DNA of 64,000 bases. Origin: Chionis minor. Taxonomy: Eukaryota > Chordata > Aves > Charadriiformes > Chionididae. The stretch covers positions 1,017,127 to 1,081,126 of the forward strand of contig VZSF01001309.1 of assembly GCA_013398295.1 (NCBI GenBank), given 5' to 3'. Made by a program: the position numbers and the translations under genes. Shown here in pieces: positions 46,387 through 57,831 of the stretch. Under the pieces are notes generated by a model, which worked only from the letters and a program-made list of their open reading frames with translations, was not told where the DNA came from and did no database searches. Positions within the stretch are counted from its first letter, which is position 1. Every line of letters starts with the position of its first letter.

Positions 46387-46463
46387 AAATAACCCAGGCG
46401 TTTTTAAAAATGGAAAACCAAAAGAAAAATAACCCAAGCTTTTTTAAAAACAGAAAACAATAG
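46387..46463. repeat. Two-copy 40-bp tandem duplication
   Basis: AAATAACCCAGGCGTTTTTA.. (from 46387) is repeated as AAATAACCCAAGCTTTTTTA.. (from 46427) with a 40-base period. Both copies continue with AAAA, a short AT/CAG variation and GAAAAC. A few mismatches separate the copies. Confidence 0.85.
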
Positions 46464-46720
46464 CGAAGGCCTAATTATATCACTAAATTTGCATTTAGCA
46501 ACCTTTGCGCAGTCATTTGGCTCACTGCCTTGTTAAAGGGGAGTTAGAGCACATTAATTGTTTTTATTTAATTTTTTTAGGGTTTTTTTTAAGCCAGCAT
46601 AACTTGCTAGTCAGGAATACCGGTCAGGAGAAGGCGGGGAGGGAAAGTTAAATTGAATCTAATTCTTTACCCTCTGCTGTAAATCAGAAGGGAACATTTC
46701 CAGGCCAGAGAAGCACCAGG
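46464..46720. other. Gene-free unique DNA
   Basis: AT-rich, with T-runs near 46559-46590. It includes AATTTGCATTTAGC near 46487, an octamer-like core. Nothing firmer is supported. Confidence 0.55.
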
Positions 46721-46721
46721 C

Positions 46722-47555
46722 TTGCCGCAGCATCACCCGGGGTCCATGGACCTTCCCCTCGCCTCACCCCCCCTCCTTTCCTCGCTGAAGGAGTTGCAAG
46801 GTCTGAATAGGAACCAAATCAGATTAGTTGCCTGTTTGACCTTTTCTCAGAGCACAGGGCTGCGGAAGATGCCTGGGCCAGGTCTCTTGCAGCACAGTGG
46901 CTTTTCTGATAAGAGAGGCAAACAAACGGACACGAGCAACGAGGACCTCGTCAGTTATGGGGGGGAAGGAGAGGAGGAGGAGGAGGAGGGGAGAAAGAGG
47001 AAGAGCATACAGGTGGCCAGAAGCCACACAGGCTGCTGCCCTCCTGCGCCCCAGCCGCTTGGCACGGATGAGAAGAGAAAAGGGCCAAACTGGAGGCCAG
47101 GAAGGGATTGGGTTCCCCCCTCCCCTGGACACACCAGAGCACAGTCCCCACGGGGGACCCACCACATCCCCCTGCAAGGCAAGGGAATGAGTTGCCCTGC
47201 AAGCACAGCACACTGCGTGGTCTCTTGGAGAGCATTTTCTTTCACCGGGCAGATTCAGGAACAAAACCATAAAAAAAATTTCTTTACACTTCTCCCCATC
47301 CCCCCAGAAAAAAAAAAAAAAAAAGATTTAAAAAGTTTTCTACATATTAAGATACCATCTCCTCTTCAGAGGCATAGCTGCTCATACTGTTTCAGAGCTA
47401 ACATAATAGGATATGTATTTTCAAAGGGGGCTGTGTTTCAGACCAGATGGTTTCTGTCTTCTCATGGAGAAACAGAGACTACACAGTCGCAGCAGTGTTC
47501 AGCACTGAGGCAATGGCACCCACATTTTGGGGGCAGACAAAAGGACGATTCGTGA
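46722..47555 (+). other. Longest open frame (277 codons), probably not a gene
   Basis: The frame begins at a TTG. The first in-frame ATG is codon 9 (46746) in a poor context (T at -3, G at +4). The translation has no recognisable domain. It holds an acidic run from the GGA repeat near 46970-46990 and a lysine run from the A17 at 47308-47324. The same interval is open for 94-148 codons in at least four other frames on both strands, which points to a GC-rich, stop-poor composition rather than selection for protein. A one-exon lineage-specific gene cannot be excluded but I would not annotate a CDS. Confidence 0.7.
47308..47324 (+). repeat. A17 homopolymer
   Basis: Seventeen A preceded by CCCCAG. 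Not associated with a recognisable retroelement body upstream. Confidence 0.9.
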
Positions 47556-50500
47556 GAATCTTAGTATAACTTCAAGAGATTTTTATTTTTTTTTTTTTTC
47601 AGTCCTTTAGTGTCACAGTTTGCTGTGAAACTGGGTATCGTGTATCATCACAAGGGATCACGCAAGCCTTATTCTGGTTTCACAAATACACCTATTAAAA
47701 GAACAGTGTGATGATATGCCCAGATTAGCTAGATAACGGGCAGTGACACTCCCACAGCAGTGAATTTTCAGGAATTGCCAGTATTTCACAATGAAGCAGT
47801 ACCTTTCAATCAAGTATTTCAAAGAGTATGAAATATCCTTAAAAAAACCCCCCACACAGTTGCTCCTTTTTATACCCTGGGAAATATGTACATGAAAATT
47901 AAGGGATAGGTCTGTCTTTCCTGTACACATCCAATCCTAGACATTTGCTATCTAGTTTTCAAAAATGATTAATTCCTCTCTGCCCTTGGCTTCTGATGGA
48001 AACTCAACATGTACAGAATTGCAAAGTTTGAAGCTGTTGGAATCTACCTCGTTCAGGTGCTCTGAGCTGCAGACATCCTATGAAAGTACAGATCTAATAT
48101 GACTTCCCTTGCCATCCAAGCATCTATGAACACTTTCCACCTTAAGCAGGAGCGCTTAACTACCATGGAAAACTGGGAGATGTAAGTGGATGCATTAGTT
48201 CAAATGCAAGAAACAGTAACGACAAGGCAAAAGTCTCGGTTACGGCATGCATGAAAAGTCAATGTTTTCACACTGACCTTTCGCTTCCAAAGGTGAGACT
48301 GGAATGGATTTCTGTAACCCTACAGGGACGTTTTACCACTTTCAAACCTTACAGGTATTTGGGAGGTTATTAAAGAAAACACCCACACTATAAGACGAGA
48401 AACTTCATGGAAAACTTGGGATAATTAAAATGCCTCGCAAATTGTGCCCTCTGCCTTTCTAGCAAAGCCCTTTTAATGAAGGGAGGACTATTTCACTAAT
48501 AAAATATACCACATGAAGTTATTCTACATATTTACATAGAGCTCAAAACGTTTCCATGGTTCAACTTTTTCATTACAAGTCAAAAACTTTCCTTTCCTTG
48601 ATGTCCTCATGTAGTAAAAATTATAGATTAAGCAGTATTTTCTAATTTGATTTAGTGAGCAGATGTATTCCTTGCACAACAGGTCAATTATCTACTCCTT
48701 CCAAAACTCTCTAACGTCATGAAAGCATCACAGAGTATCTTAGAATAAATACGTAAGCAAATGCAAACAAAAATTGGATTCAGAAACGTGCCTGACTAGT
48801 CTGAAATAACCTGATTAGCTGGAGATCCAGTGCTCACTGTCCACAAACATCGCCAACATTTATTTTTATAACTCTATGATACAAATTTATTCTGGAAGAT
48901 AGTTATGCATCCTGATGTGGATATAGTGTATGAGCGAGACACCTTGCGTGGAACACTGCACATCATGTCGTAACAAAACAAAAGCCGCTCACCACTCTTC
49001 CCCCATGCCCTGTGGATAAACAAAGCAAGCTGAAATAAAACACAAACAACCCCTAGAACCAGCTAGGATTTTGGCAACAAAACAAGTTTGAGAACATGGG
49101 TCCCAAGGATGTGATCTGGTGATCAGACCAACCTTTTATAAAGAGTTTCTCCGAGAAATATGTTCGCACAACCATATGCTACTTTAATCAGACCACAGTT
49201 CACATGGTGTGCAAAAATCCACGTGCACGTGACCAATTTTTTACAAATATTCCATAGATTATCTATTAGTCCAGTAAATCCTTCCTTTTCAGCTGTTCTG
49301 GATCCATAATGCTGGAGTATAATTAATGCCACATATGAACCTGATATTCTCAATTGTTATGAATACCAGAGATTTACTAAAGAGACCAGAATATTATTAG
49401 CATTGTTTTTTTACTGGCTTTACAAAGAGTTGCACTATGTTGTTTTGGACTGGTATTAAAACAAAAGGATCAGGTTAGCCTCTAATTGCACTGAAGTTAT
49501 AGATCTGAAATTCATGCAGAGAAAAAGCTCTCTGATGAATAGGTTGAATCCATTTCAAACATTTGTTGCATTTAGAGTAAACTGGGTATTTCCTTAAAGC
49601 AAGCAAGCTGAATAATTCCTAAGTACCTAACAAGCCAATAACTTCCCATTTCTCTCTCCAGAACTCGAAACTTTTGAAACAGCTTGACTAGCAACAGTAT
49701 GCAATACACAATTTTTAAATCTTAACTGTAAGCAAAGCATGCAGAGGACAAAAAAAAAAAGATAGCTTCATAGAAGTTATCCAGTGTGGAGAGCTTTCAA
49801 ACATGTTCCTATTTCTAAAGAGCATCTGATTGCATTAAAAAAAAATATTGTTAATCATGTTAAGGATTTGGCACAAAAACAGACAGATGGGAAGTAGGTC
49901 TCCAGTTTCCTTGTGCTACTGAATAAATATAGCTAAGTTTTTACACAGTCCATACATAACAGACAACATCCTGCTCTGCTTGAGTCACCTGTGAAAGCAG
50001 GTAAGAAGCACCCAAAGGTCAGAGCCTGGTCCAAGTTTCCACAGAACTACAAGGGTGGAATTCTGGCCTCGGCACAATTTGGATCATTACGAGAGGATGT
50101 CAGAACTTGGGCTTGTGGGGAGGGTCTTTTAGTTTGGATTTTTGGGTTCGGTGGCTTTGTGTTTTGGGGGGTTTTTTAAGCCTTCTGCTTAAATTACAAT
50201 TTTTGGAGCCATAGCTACATTACAAAATCATCATGATGTTCATTAACAAGTGGGTGTTTTATTTAAGAGGCCCAGCTAACCATTTTTTAGGGTAGTCCAG
50301 AACTCATGCTGTGGGAACGCGCCAGCCAGCCAGCAACAAGCCAAGTCTTAAGCCAAGTTTTAGTCATAAAAGAAAAACTTGGTCCTCAATAATAAATCAT
50401 CAAGAACATGTTTTTCATATAATGTGTATTTTGCCAGCCAATAGCCTGCTAGTCACTTTGATGCCAACCAAATGAAATACAGATTAAACAAACTAAATTT

Positions 50501-51030
50501 CCTATGCCATTGAAAGCAAACAATTAGAATGAATGCAAATCACTGCGCCATGCATGCAGAACAGTGGCACGCAGAGGAGAGCAGGACGCCAGCGCATAGG
50601 GTAAAACGTAGACCCGTTGCAGGATGCTCTAGCTCTTCACCTATGCACCTTTCTTCTCCTCTCCACTTGGTAGCAGGGCCCTGTGGGACCACCTTAAGAA
50701 GAGATCTGTGAGCTAGAGGAGAGAAAGCAGCATGAAACATGCTGCCTTCAGCCTTGTATGGAAAGGCAATATTCCCCGAGAACTATGGGATGCGTTATCC
50801 ACTTCCCTGTAACCACCGGAACACTCATGATTGTGCATTAGGACAGCAAAAATGGTACCAGAAGTTGCCACCACCTGACGAACTTCATTGCTTCTGCAAA
50901 ACCAAGATTGTGTTCTTCTTTGGCTTTAGCTGGTAGTTTCGCTGGTAAGTTCAGTAGAAGACTTATGGACCGAGTATTTCCCAATCTTTAGACTTCTGCA
51001 CGCTGCCCGGATTCGTTCACTGAACCGACT
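47556..51030. other. Gene-free unique DNA
   Basis: A T14 run lies at 47586-47599, and a G/T-rich tract (TTTTGGGTT, TTTTGGGGGG, T6) at 50113-50177. Open frames are short and without domains. Confidence 0.6.
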
Positions 51031-51105
51031 GGGTTTTGAACTGCTGACCTGTAGCCACAGGTCCACAGTCCATTATCAGTCAAGTCTCCTGAGCCAATAA
51101 GGTGG
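51031..51105 (-). other. tRNA-like A/B box pair, possible SINE remnant
   Basis: Read on the minus strand, TGGCTCAGGAG (51086-51096) fits the RNA polymerase III A box and AGTTCAAAACC (51032-51042) fits the B box with one usual G-to-A change. They are about 54 bases apart, as in tRNAs with a long variable arm. The T-arm and acceptor do not pair well, so this is not a functional tRNA. It may be a decayed tRNA-derived SINE head or chance. Confidence 0.2.
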
Positions 51106-54100
51106 CTGTACAACACCAGAAACCCCGTTACTAGTGGCTACGTCCCTGAAACCATTAGCTGTTTTCAGACCTTAACCACCTCTGCTCACTAAAGCCGATA
51201 TGTTACACCTTTAAGTGTTGCAATATTATTTAACTTTCCTTGACAACCAGGCTTTCAGATATGGGCCAAATTCATCCCAACACTATTAGTGCAAGTGCAA
51301 TTACAGCAAGAAAAACCTGTCCTCCTCCATCTCAGCAATCAAATCAGCAAACTAGAGAGTTTCTCAAGACCCACTTTGTAACCATCTAATTTTTCCGCAG
51401 CTTTTCTTGGTCAGGTGCTGTTTGCAAAGAGCAAGTTTGCAAACAATGGGTAGGAACTCCAGAAAACACATCTCAAAAAAGCTTTCTGAAAATTGTATTT
51501 TTCTCTCAGGCTATGTACAAGCTCACATAACTGCATCCTGAATCTTAAGCCGCCCAAAGTGACTAGTTATCAAATCAATAGGAAGCAGTCTTTCACAATT
51601 CAACCTGCAACTCGCATGTCACTGAGCATAAATTCCCGTATCAAGTAGGTGAACAATTCCTTTATTTATTATTTAATAAACCGTTTACAGGAGCCCAGCT
51701 TGTAAATGTTTGTTAAAGATATCAAACCTAGAAATGGGCTAGAATGTTTCCCACCTAAAGTTTTAATGAGTTTATAATACCTCCAGCCCATATGCTTCGA
51801 GAACGTTACCCTCAATTATGTAACAGGGGGTATGCTGCTGATATCTGTTAACAGCTAGAACAGCTGTGGTTTTCTGCTTTTTTGCACTGCTCAGGAGAAG
51901 CAGCAAGTTCAGCTTCCCTTTTTTTTTTTTTAATTTGGTTGCAAAACCTCTGAGCCGAACAGGTGTGTGCAATCACGAACCACAGCGATGAGCCCAAACT
52001 GCTGCTTTTCTAAAAATTCCACCAGTCAGTGACACACGCTGGTCAAGGTTGCACAACCTTGTTTTCCACAGGCAGTTTCTGATGATTCATTGCCCTCACG
52101 GAGGTGAATTTCAATTATCGTTAATATGCTTTTTTTTTTTTCTGGTACTGTACTAAGAACTTCCTCATTTTCATTTCTTCTCCTCCTCCCCGCCAACTCT
52201 CCAAAATTAAGTGAGTTTCCTTGTTAATCAAGAAACTACCATGAACATTAAAGACAAAAATCTCCCCCATTTATCCCCAGACCAGACTATCACAGCAAAG
52301 AGTTCCCTATATAACTTTACCCTCACTGGCCTCTGTCAAAGTGGTCTTCATTCCTTTATCTCTCACAAACAATTAGCACAGTTAGACACGTAGCGATGTT
52401 GTGGGATTGCTTTTGCAACAGACTCTTGTCCGCAGCTCCCAAACTAATTTCACATATAGGTGAGCTTATATTTCTACTGAAATCAAAAGAAAGGATCTGA
52501 CATGAACTTGACTGCCCCACCATTCCTGCTATGCAGCAGTTTGAATAAAAAAACAAATTAAAACATTTTTTTAAATTCCCCATTCCCTAGTTTCCACATC
52601 ACTTGAGGTCTTCTCACTTCATATTAACAAAGAGTTGTGAAAAAAAGAGCCAAAGAAAGTTTTAACTTAAAGAGTCAAATTTCTTACTACTTTCTTTGTC
52701 AATATGACCTCCATTTCCTTGCCCTAGGTCTCCATCTCCACCTAAACATCAGCATATTGGTGTAACTAAGAGGAAACGTGGAAAAAAGCAGGGTCCTTCA
52801 GGAGATCAGACGACACCAAGAACAGCAATCATGAAAGCTGACATCAGGCAGATCTCACTTTTCTGTCTTCACAAATTCTGTCTGCAAATACATCAGACAC
52901 TTTGTTTTGTAAAAGATAACAACAGCTGCTTCTGAGTGACCACGTGGAAAGACGGGAGTTGGTGCCTAGAGTGAAGTTGTCTCTGCTCAACGTGCGTGAA
53001 GCACCCTGTGCTGGTTCCTACAAACATTTAATTAGAAGCACCACACTTGCAGAAGAAACTAGGTTTTTCTTCTTCACAGAAGCTGTGCTTTCATAAGGTT
53101 TTCCACACATACGTGTTTACGGGCATGTCCTTCCCCAAGGAGTACCCAGCCAGACGGAAGGGCTTGAACCACCGCTCCCCCATCTGCTTCCCTTCACCCC
53201 ACTCATGGTTTCCGAGAAGTCCTGCCCGGCTGACAGGATGGGCAGACGATACAGGAGGGAGGCAGGGGAAGCCCTGCTCTGTGTTGCCTGCTGCGCTTGA
53301 GCAATTTTGGAGTTCTCAGAAGCACTTACAGTTTATCAACATGCAGTTCATCTCTAAGGAATTTAGGTCTATTCAAAGGTTAGGTGGCAGCAAGATGCAG
53401 AACCTAGGGGTCTGAGTTTTGGATTTTTAGGGCCAAAGCTCAGATGGACATTAAGGTCAAGTCCTTTTCCACAGCCAAGTCCTATGAAATCTCAAAAAAA
53501 CCCCACCTGGCATTGTACCTATATTTTTAGGCATCTGATTATCCTCAAAGACCTAATCTCGTTCCTTGCTGTAAATCCTCAGAAACCTGATGCTGAAGGG
53601 ATCTGAACGCCCTGTCCCCAGGTCAGACACCTTATTCGTGAACATATTTCCTACAGCTCTCCCAATACGGCGTAGAGAGCTCTGCATACTTTCCCTTGCA
53701 AACCCCTGTGGACATTTTGCAAGTCACCTGGGCTGTCCCTTTGAGAAAAACAAAGTCATTACAAAGAAGCCACACCAAAATACAAGACCATGAGCTTCAT
53801 TTCAAGGGAAGTTGGATGGCAAAGTTCAGGACATTTAGAAAGAAGGAACAGAAACTTTTTTTCTGCACTTTTCATTTGGAGCCTCATGACTTCAGATTTT
53901 GCAAGTGCTTAAGGAAAGATACGTGCGCGCTGTGCAAGCACAGGCAGAGAACCTGTGATTCACTGGCCTGTGGTCTGTTTAACTCCTGAATCACAGGATC
54001 TATAACTGCAGAGTCATTCTTCTGCCAACTTGTAGTTCAAATAGCCAAGGAGAAGATCCATACAGAAAACACCCAGAGGAACAACCACCAAGGTGTGTCA

Positions 54101-57100
54101 GCCTCATCTGCTCTGCAAGGAGGGACATCAAACACTTGATTCATCACGTAAATTCTGAAATTCAATCAACACTGACCAATATAGCTTGTTACTTAACAAC
54201 AGAGGCAAAAATAAATCTCCTTGCCAAAGTGATGGTCAAAGCATTGCTCATACATGGAAGATGCTGCAGCCAGCCACCTACTCTACATTTAGTAGATTTC
54301 ATCAGTAATAGTTAATGGATGTTTTAGTAGATGACAGCCTATGTCCCTGCAGAAGCCAGAATTTACAGCCATAATATAATTATTATAGTAATAATAATCT
54401 TACTGAACTTCAAAAGTTATTATAAGCTCCCCTACTTTGAAGCATCTTATACGCATAGAGTGCATACAATAGGATCGTCATTGGTGTCGATCAGCACAAT
54501 TTATAACATGAGACCTTAAAAGTATGCATCAGTCAGCACCCGCAGTGTTACTGATATCATGCACCATCATTTCCCTCATATGATAGCTGTACATTTTAAA
54601 TAGGTGTTCTAGACAAAGCATAATTCCAGCACTTTACTGTCCTAGGAACATGAGCTTCCAGCCTAGGAAAGAGACAATGCCTTCCTAGGCAGTAAAATAC
54701 ACGTTGGAGAAAGATGACATGCATGACAAACACATTATCTTAAATATCAGGTGTAAAATTACATCTTACTCTGTGCCCCAGCAGACAGAGAATGACTTAA
54801 AGTCTGGTCACCTTATTTAAGTATCCTAAATCCCACTATACAGTTACCAAAGCAGCTGGCATTATATGCCATTCGCTCAGGAATTTAAACAAAAAATTGC
54901 CTAGAGTGGCATTAATAACAACTGTTTTCTTATTCACATCCATCACCAAAAAAAAAAAAAGGGGCAGAGTTCTCCTACCACAGACCAAAAAAAAAAAACA
55001 CCAACACGGGAAAAAAAGAGGGGAAAACAAAACAAAAATCTATCTTTTTCCATAGGGTCAGAAGGCAAGGGCTTCAATTCATTAGAGAAGACAGCTTCCT
55101 TCACTTTACATCACCTTAAGGCTACTATTCAGGACATACCTTTTCACATTCCCGCCAGGGCAAGTTTTATTGCTGCCTCTCCACAGAAGGATACAAACAC
55201 CATTGATTTTTAGTTATCTTTTCTAGTCTGTGTCAGTACCATCGTATGCATTACTATATAATATCGTAATTGCCCCAATGTGTTAAAATTTTGAACCGCT
55301 GTGGAAAATTTAAGGAGACAACAAAGAAGTTCAGCAGTCAAATAAATCATGATCATTTGGGGTAGCGAGCTGCCAAGTCAGCTTTTTGGCAACAGACAGG
55401 AGAAAGGAGCCTCGACTGATGTCTGGAACACAGCAGACACACCAGGTTAGTGACCATCCAAGTCACATTCAGACAGGTTGGGTAATTTATTTATCACATT
55501 TTGTTATTTATGTGTAAGTGGCACGGTGCATAACATAGTAGTAAAAAACAGATGCTTCTGGAGGGGAAGGGGGAAAAAGTTATTAGGATTCCTTTTTGAG
55601 AATTAAACCAAAAAGAGTTTTTTCTTTCTTCTTTAGCGATTCTACTGGAGTAGGCAGTGTCAGTAAGGTATGTTTGCACACAATTTTTTCCACAGAGAAA
55701 AGGAGTACTTTGAGTCAATTTGGCTACATCTGTAGTGATGTGTAAGTGTTTGTACTGCTGGTTAAATACTTTGATTACTTCTCATTAGGGATCAGGGAGT
55801 AGTGATTTGGTATTTCAAACACTTCAAGTTCAGGCCAAAATCAGATTTATGTCAGTCCAATGTAGGATTTGTAATTTAATTTAAGGCCATGGCTACAACG
55901 CACAAAAGTGGAGGTGTGATCAGATTGCATATTGGACACTGAATTGTAGAAATGAAGCTCCCAGTTTAAATTCAGCTCAGCTCCAGGAAAGAGAGGATGC
56001 TACTGTATTTACTGACTTCATCTTCGGGTGGAGAAATAGAAGCTATAGGCATTTAGGACTTCAGATTCTGGTAGCTACATATGTTTCTGAAATATTTTTA
56101 AATACATTTTACTACATTCCATCTGGTTCTAAACTGGATGTGTCATAATAGAGGTCATCAGCTTCTGCCTGAACCCTGCTGCATCATGCAACTTCAGTTG
56201 CAACATCGAGTATTAGCTCAATAAAAACCCCTTCCTTCTGTTATAGATACAGGTTCAGCTGAGACCCTCATTTGACTTTTATGTTTTCAGTGAAACTTTA
56301 GAACACCGCCCTGTCAGAACAATATCTGGATTTTTTGCTAATACAACACTCTCGGCAAATAGCACATTTCTAGTCAAAGGGGGGAAAAAAAAGAGAGTTA
56401 GCATCAAAGAGTACAGATTTAATTTTTAGCTTATGAACTATAAGAGCAATGGGATAATGCAAGTTCCTAGTGCCACAGACACTCTTGTCTACTCGCTTGG
56501 CAGTAATCGACAATAACATGCACAGCTAAGAACTGTTTTGAACTGCAGCTCCTCCTCCCATGGAGAAAGCGATTCTTCTCTAAATGACACTGAAAATCTG
56601 CTATTTTACGGCATGTGTGTATATATAAATGTGTGTATATACTTAAAATAAGTCATCAATTTCCATTTAGTAATGTGTCAGAAGTGTTAAAAAATTCTGC
56701 TAAAAATTTGCGTTAGAAAAAAAAATTACCAGAAATATCACTAAGTATGTAAAATCAAATAAGATTTAAGAAGTGAAAACATATTTCAGCATTTCCAGAA
56801 GAGTTGAAGTCATCCCTAACAAGATGGTTATGCAGGCACTGAAGTGCCAGGTGAGCGGAGCATCCGGAAGCCAGAGCCAGATGCTGGACAGCCAACAGCT
56901 CCCAAGAAACTCCTGTGGAGCACAAGGTAACAGCACATTTTTCCCCAAGTCATTTGGGATTTGGCTGTTAAACCCTGTACTGAGGTGTCAGTTCAAAGCC
57001 CACCTTAATGAATCACAAACCCCAGCTCTGACAAGTGAACAAGTGTTGTTTAGACTTTAGTGCCCCCCAAAAATCAGGGAAAACTCCCAGAGTTCAGGGT

Positions 57101-57811
57101 TTCACAGAGGTATCCTCTATGGTGGGTCTCATACAGCCTCCACCAGCTCTTGCTGGACATCTCTTGCTCTCGTTTTGCGACACCTCACCTGCTACAACAT
57201 TCACTGTCCCCCTGCTTGCAGCAAAACAAAGTAAATCCATCAGCATTATAAAGCTCACACGCTGCTACCCTCAGTTAACAAGTTATATTTAGCTCAGGCT
57301 CAACACTCCTGGTTTTGATATAGTCTCTTTACTCCAGATTCAAAGGTAATGGGTTCTTCTATTAAAATTTTATCAGACATCTATAAATGCAGCAGTTGCT
57401 TTAGACTGCACCGCGCAAAGCAAAGAAAGACGGAGAGACTGATAAATCTTAAAGAGTTTATTATTAATACGGGGAGAATTTCCTTTGTTTGTTGTGACGT
57501 GTTTTATTGGTGCGCTCACCGTGGTTCAATTTAGATTAAGAAGTAGGAAGATTATTGTTTCCCAAACGACAAGTATCATAAATAAACACAAGCAGAGAAA
57601 TTCTTGTATTTATACCCCAGCGAGATATGCCAAACTATCTACAAATAGCCAGGCTAACGGGAAAATTAGAGTACCTGCAGGTTCACGGGCAGCCTGCCTG
57701 TATTTTACTGCCCTTGACAATCACAACGGCAAGGTTTTCTCGAGTTTTGATCCACTCCAGCGCTGGCACTGCACTGTGTCAGGTTACACCGGGTCACATC
57801 TCATCTGTGAT
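51106..57811. other. Gene-free unique DNA
   Basis: T-runs lie near 51920-51931 and 52131-52141, an A-run near 54949-54960, ATT-rich repeats at 54369-54400 and GTGTGTATATA-type units near 56614-56642. The 122-codon frame 53047-53415 has no domain. No RNA gene or repeat family is recognised. Confidence 0.6.
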
Positions 57812-57831
57812 GTGACATAACGTGACATAAC
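57812..57831. repeat. Perfect 10-bp tandem repeat
   Basis: GTGACATAAC occurs twice in direct succession, preceded by CTGTGATGT and followed by TCAATGTGATGCGATG. It forms a small cluster of GTGA-type half-sites. Confidence 0.7.

Noticed and set aside
53047..53415. 122-codon plus-strand frame
   Set aside because: No recognisable domain, no flanking promoter or splice evidence, and length within chance for a GC-richer patch.
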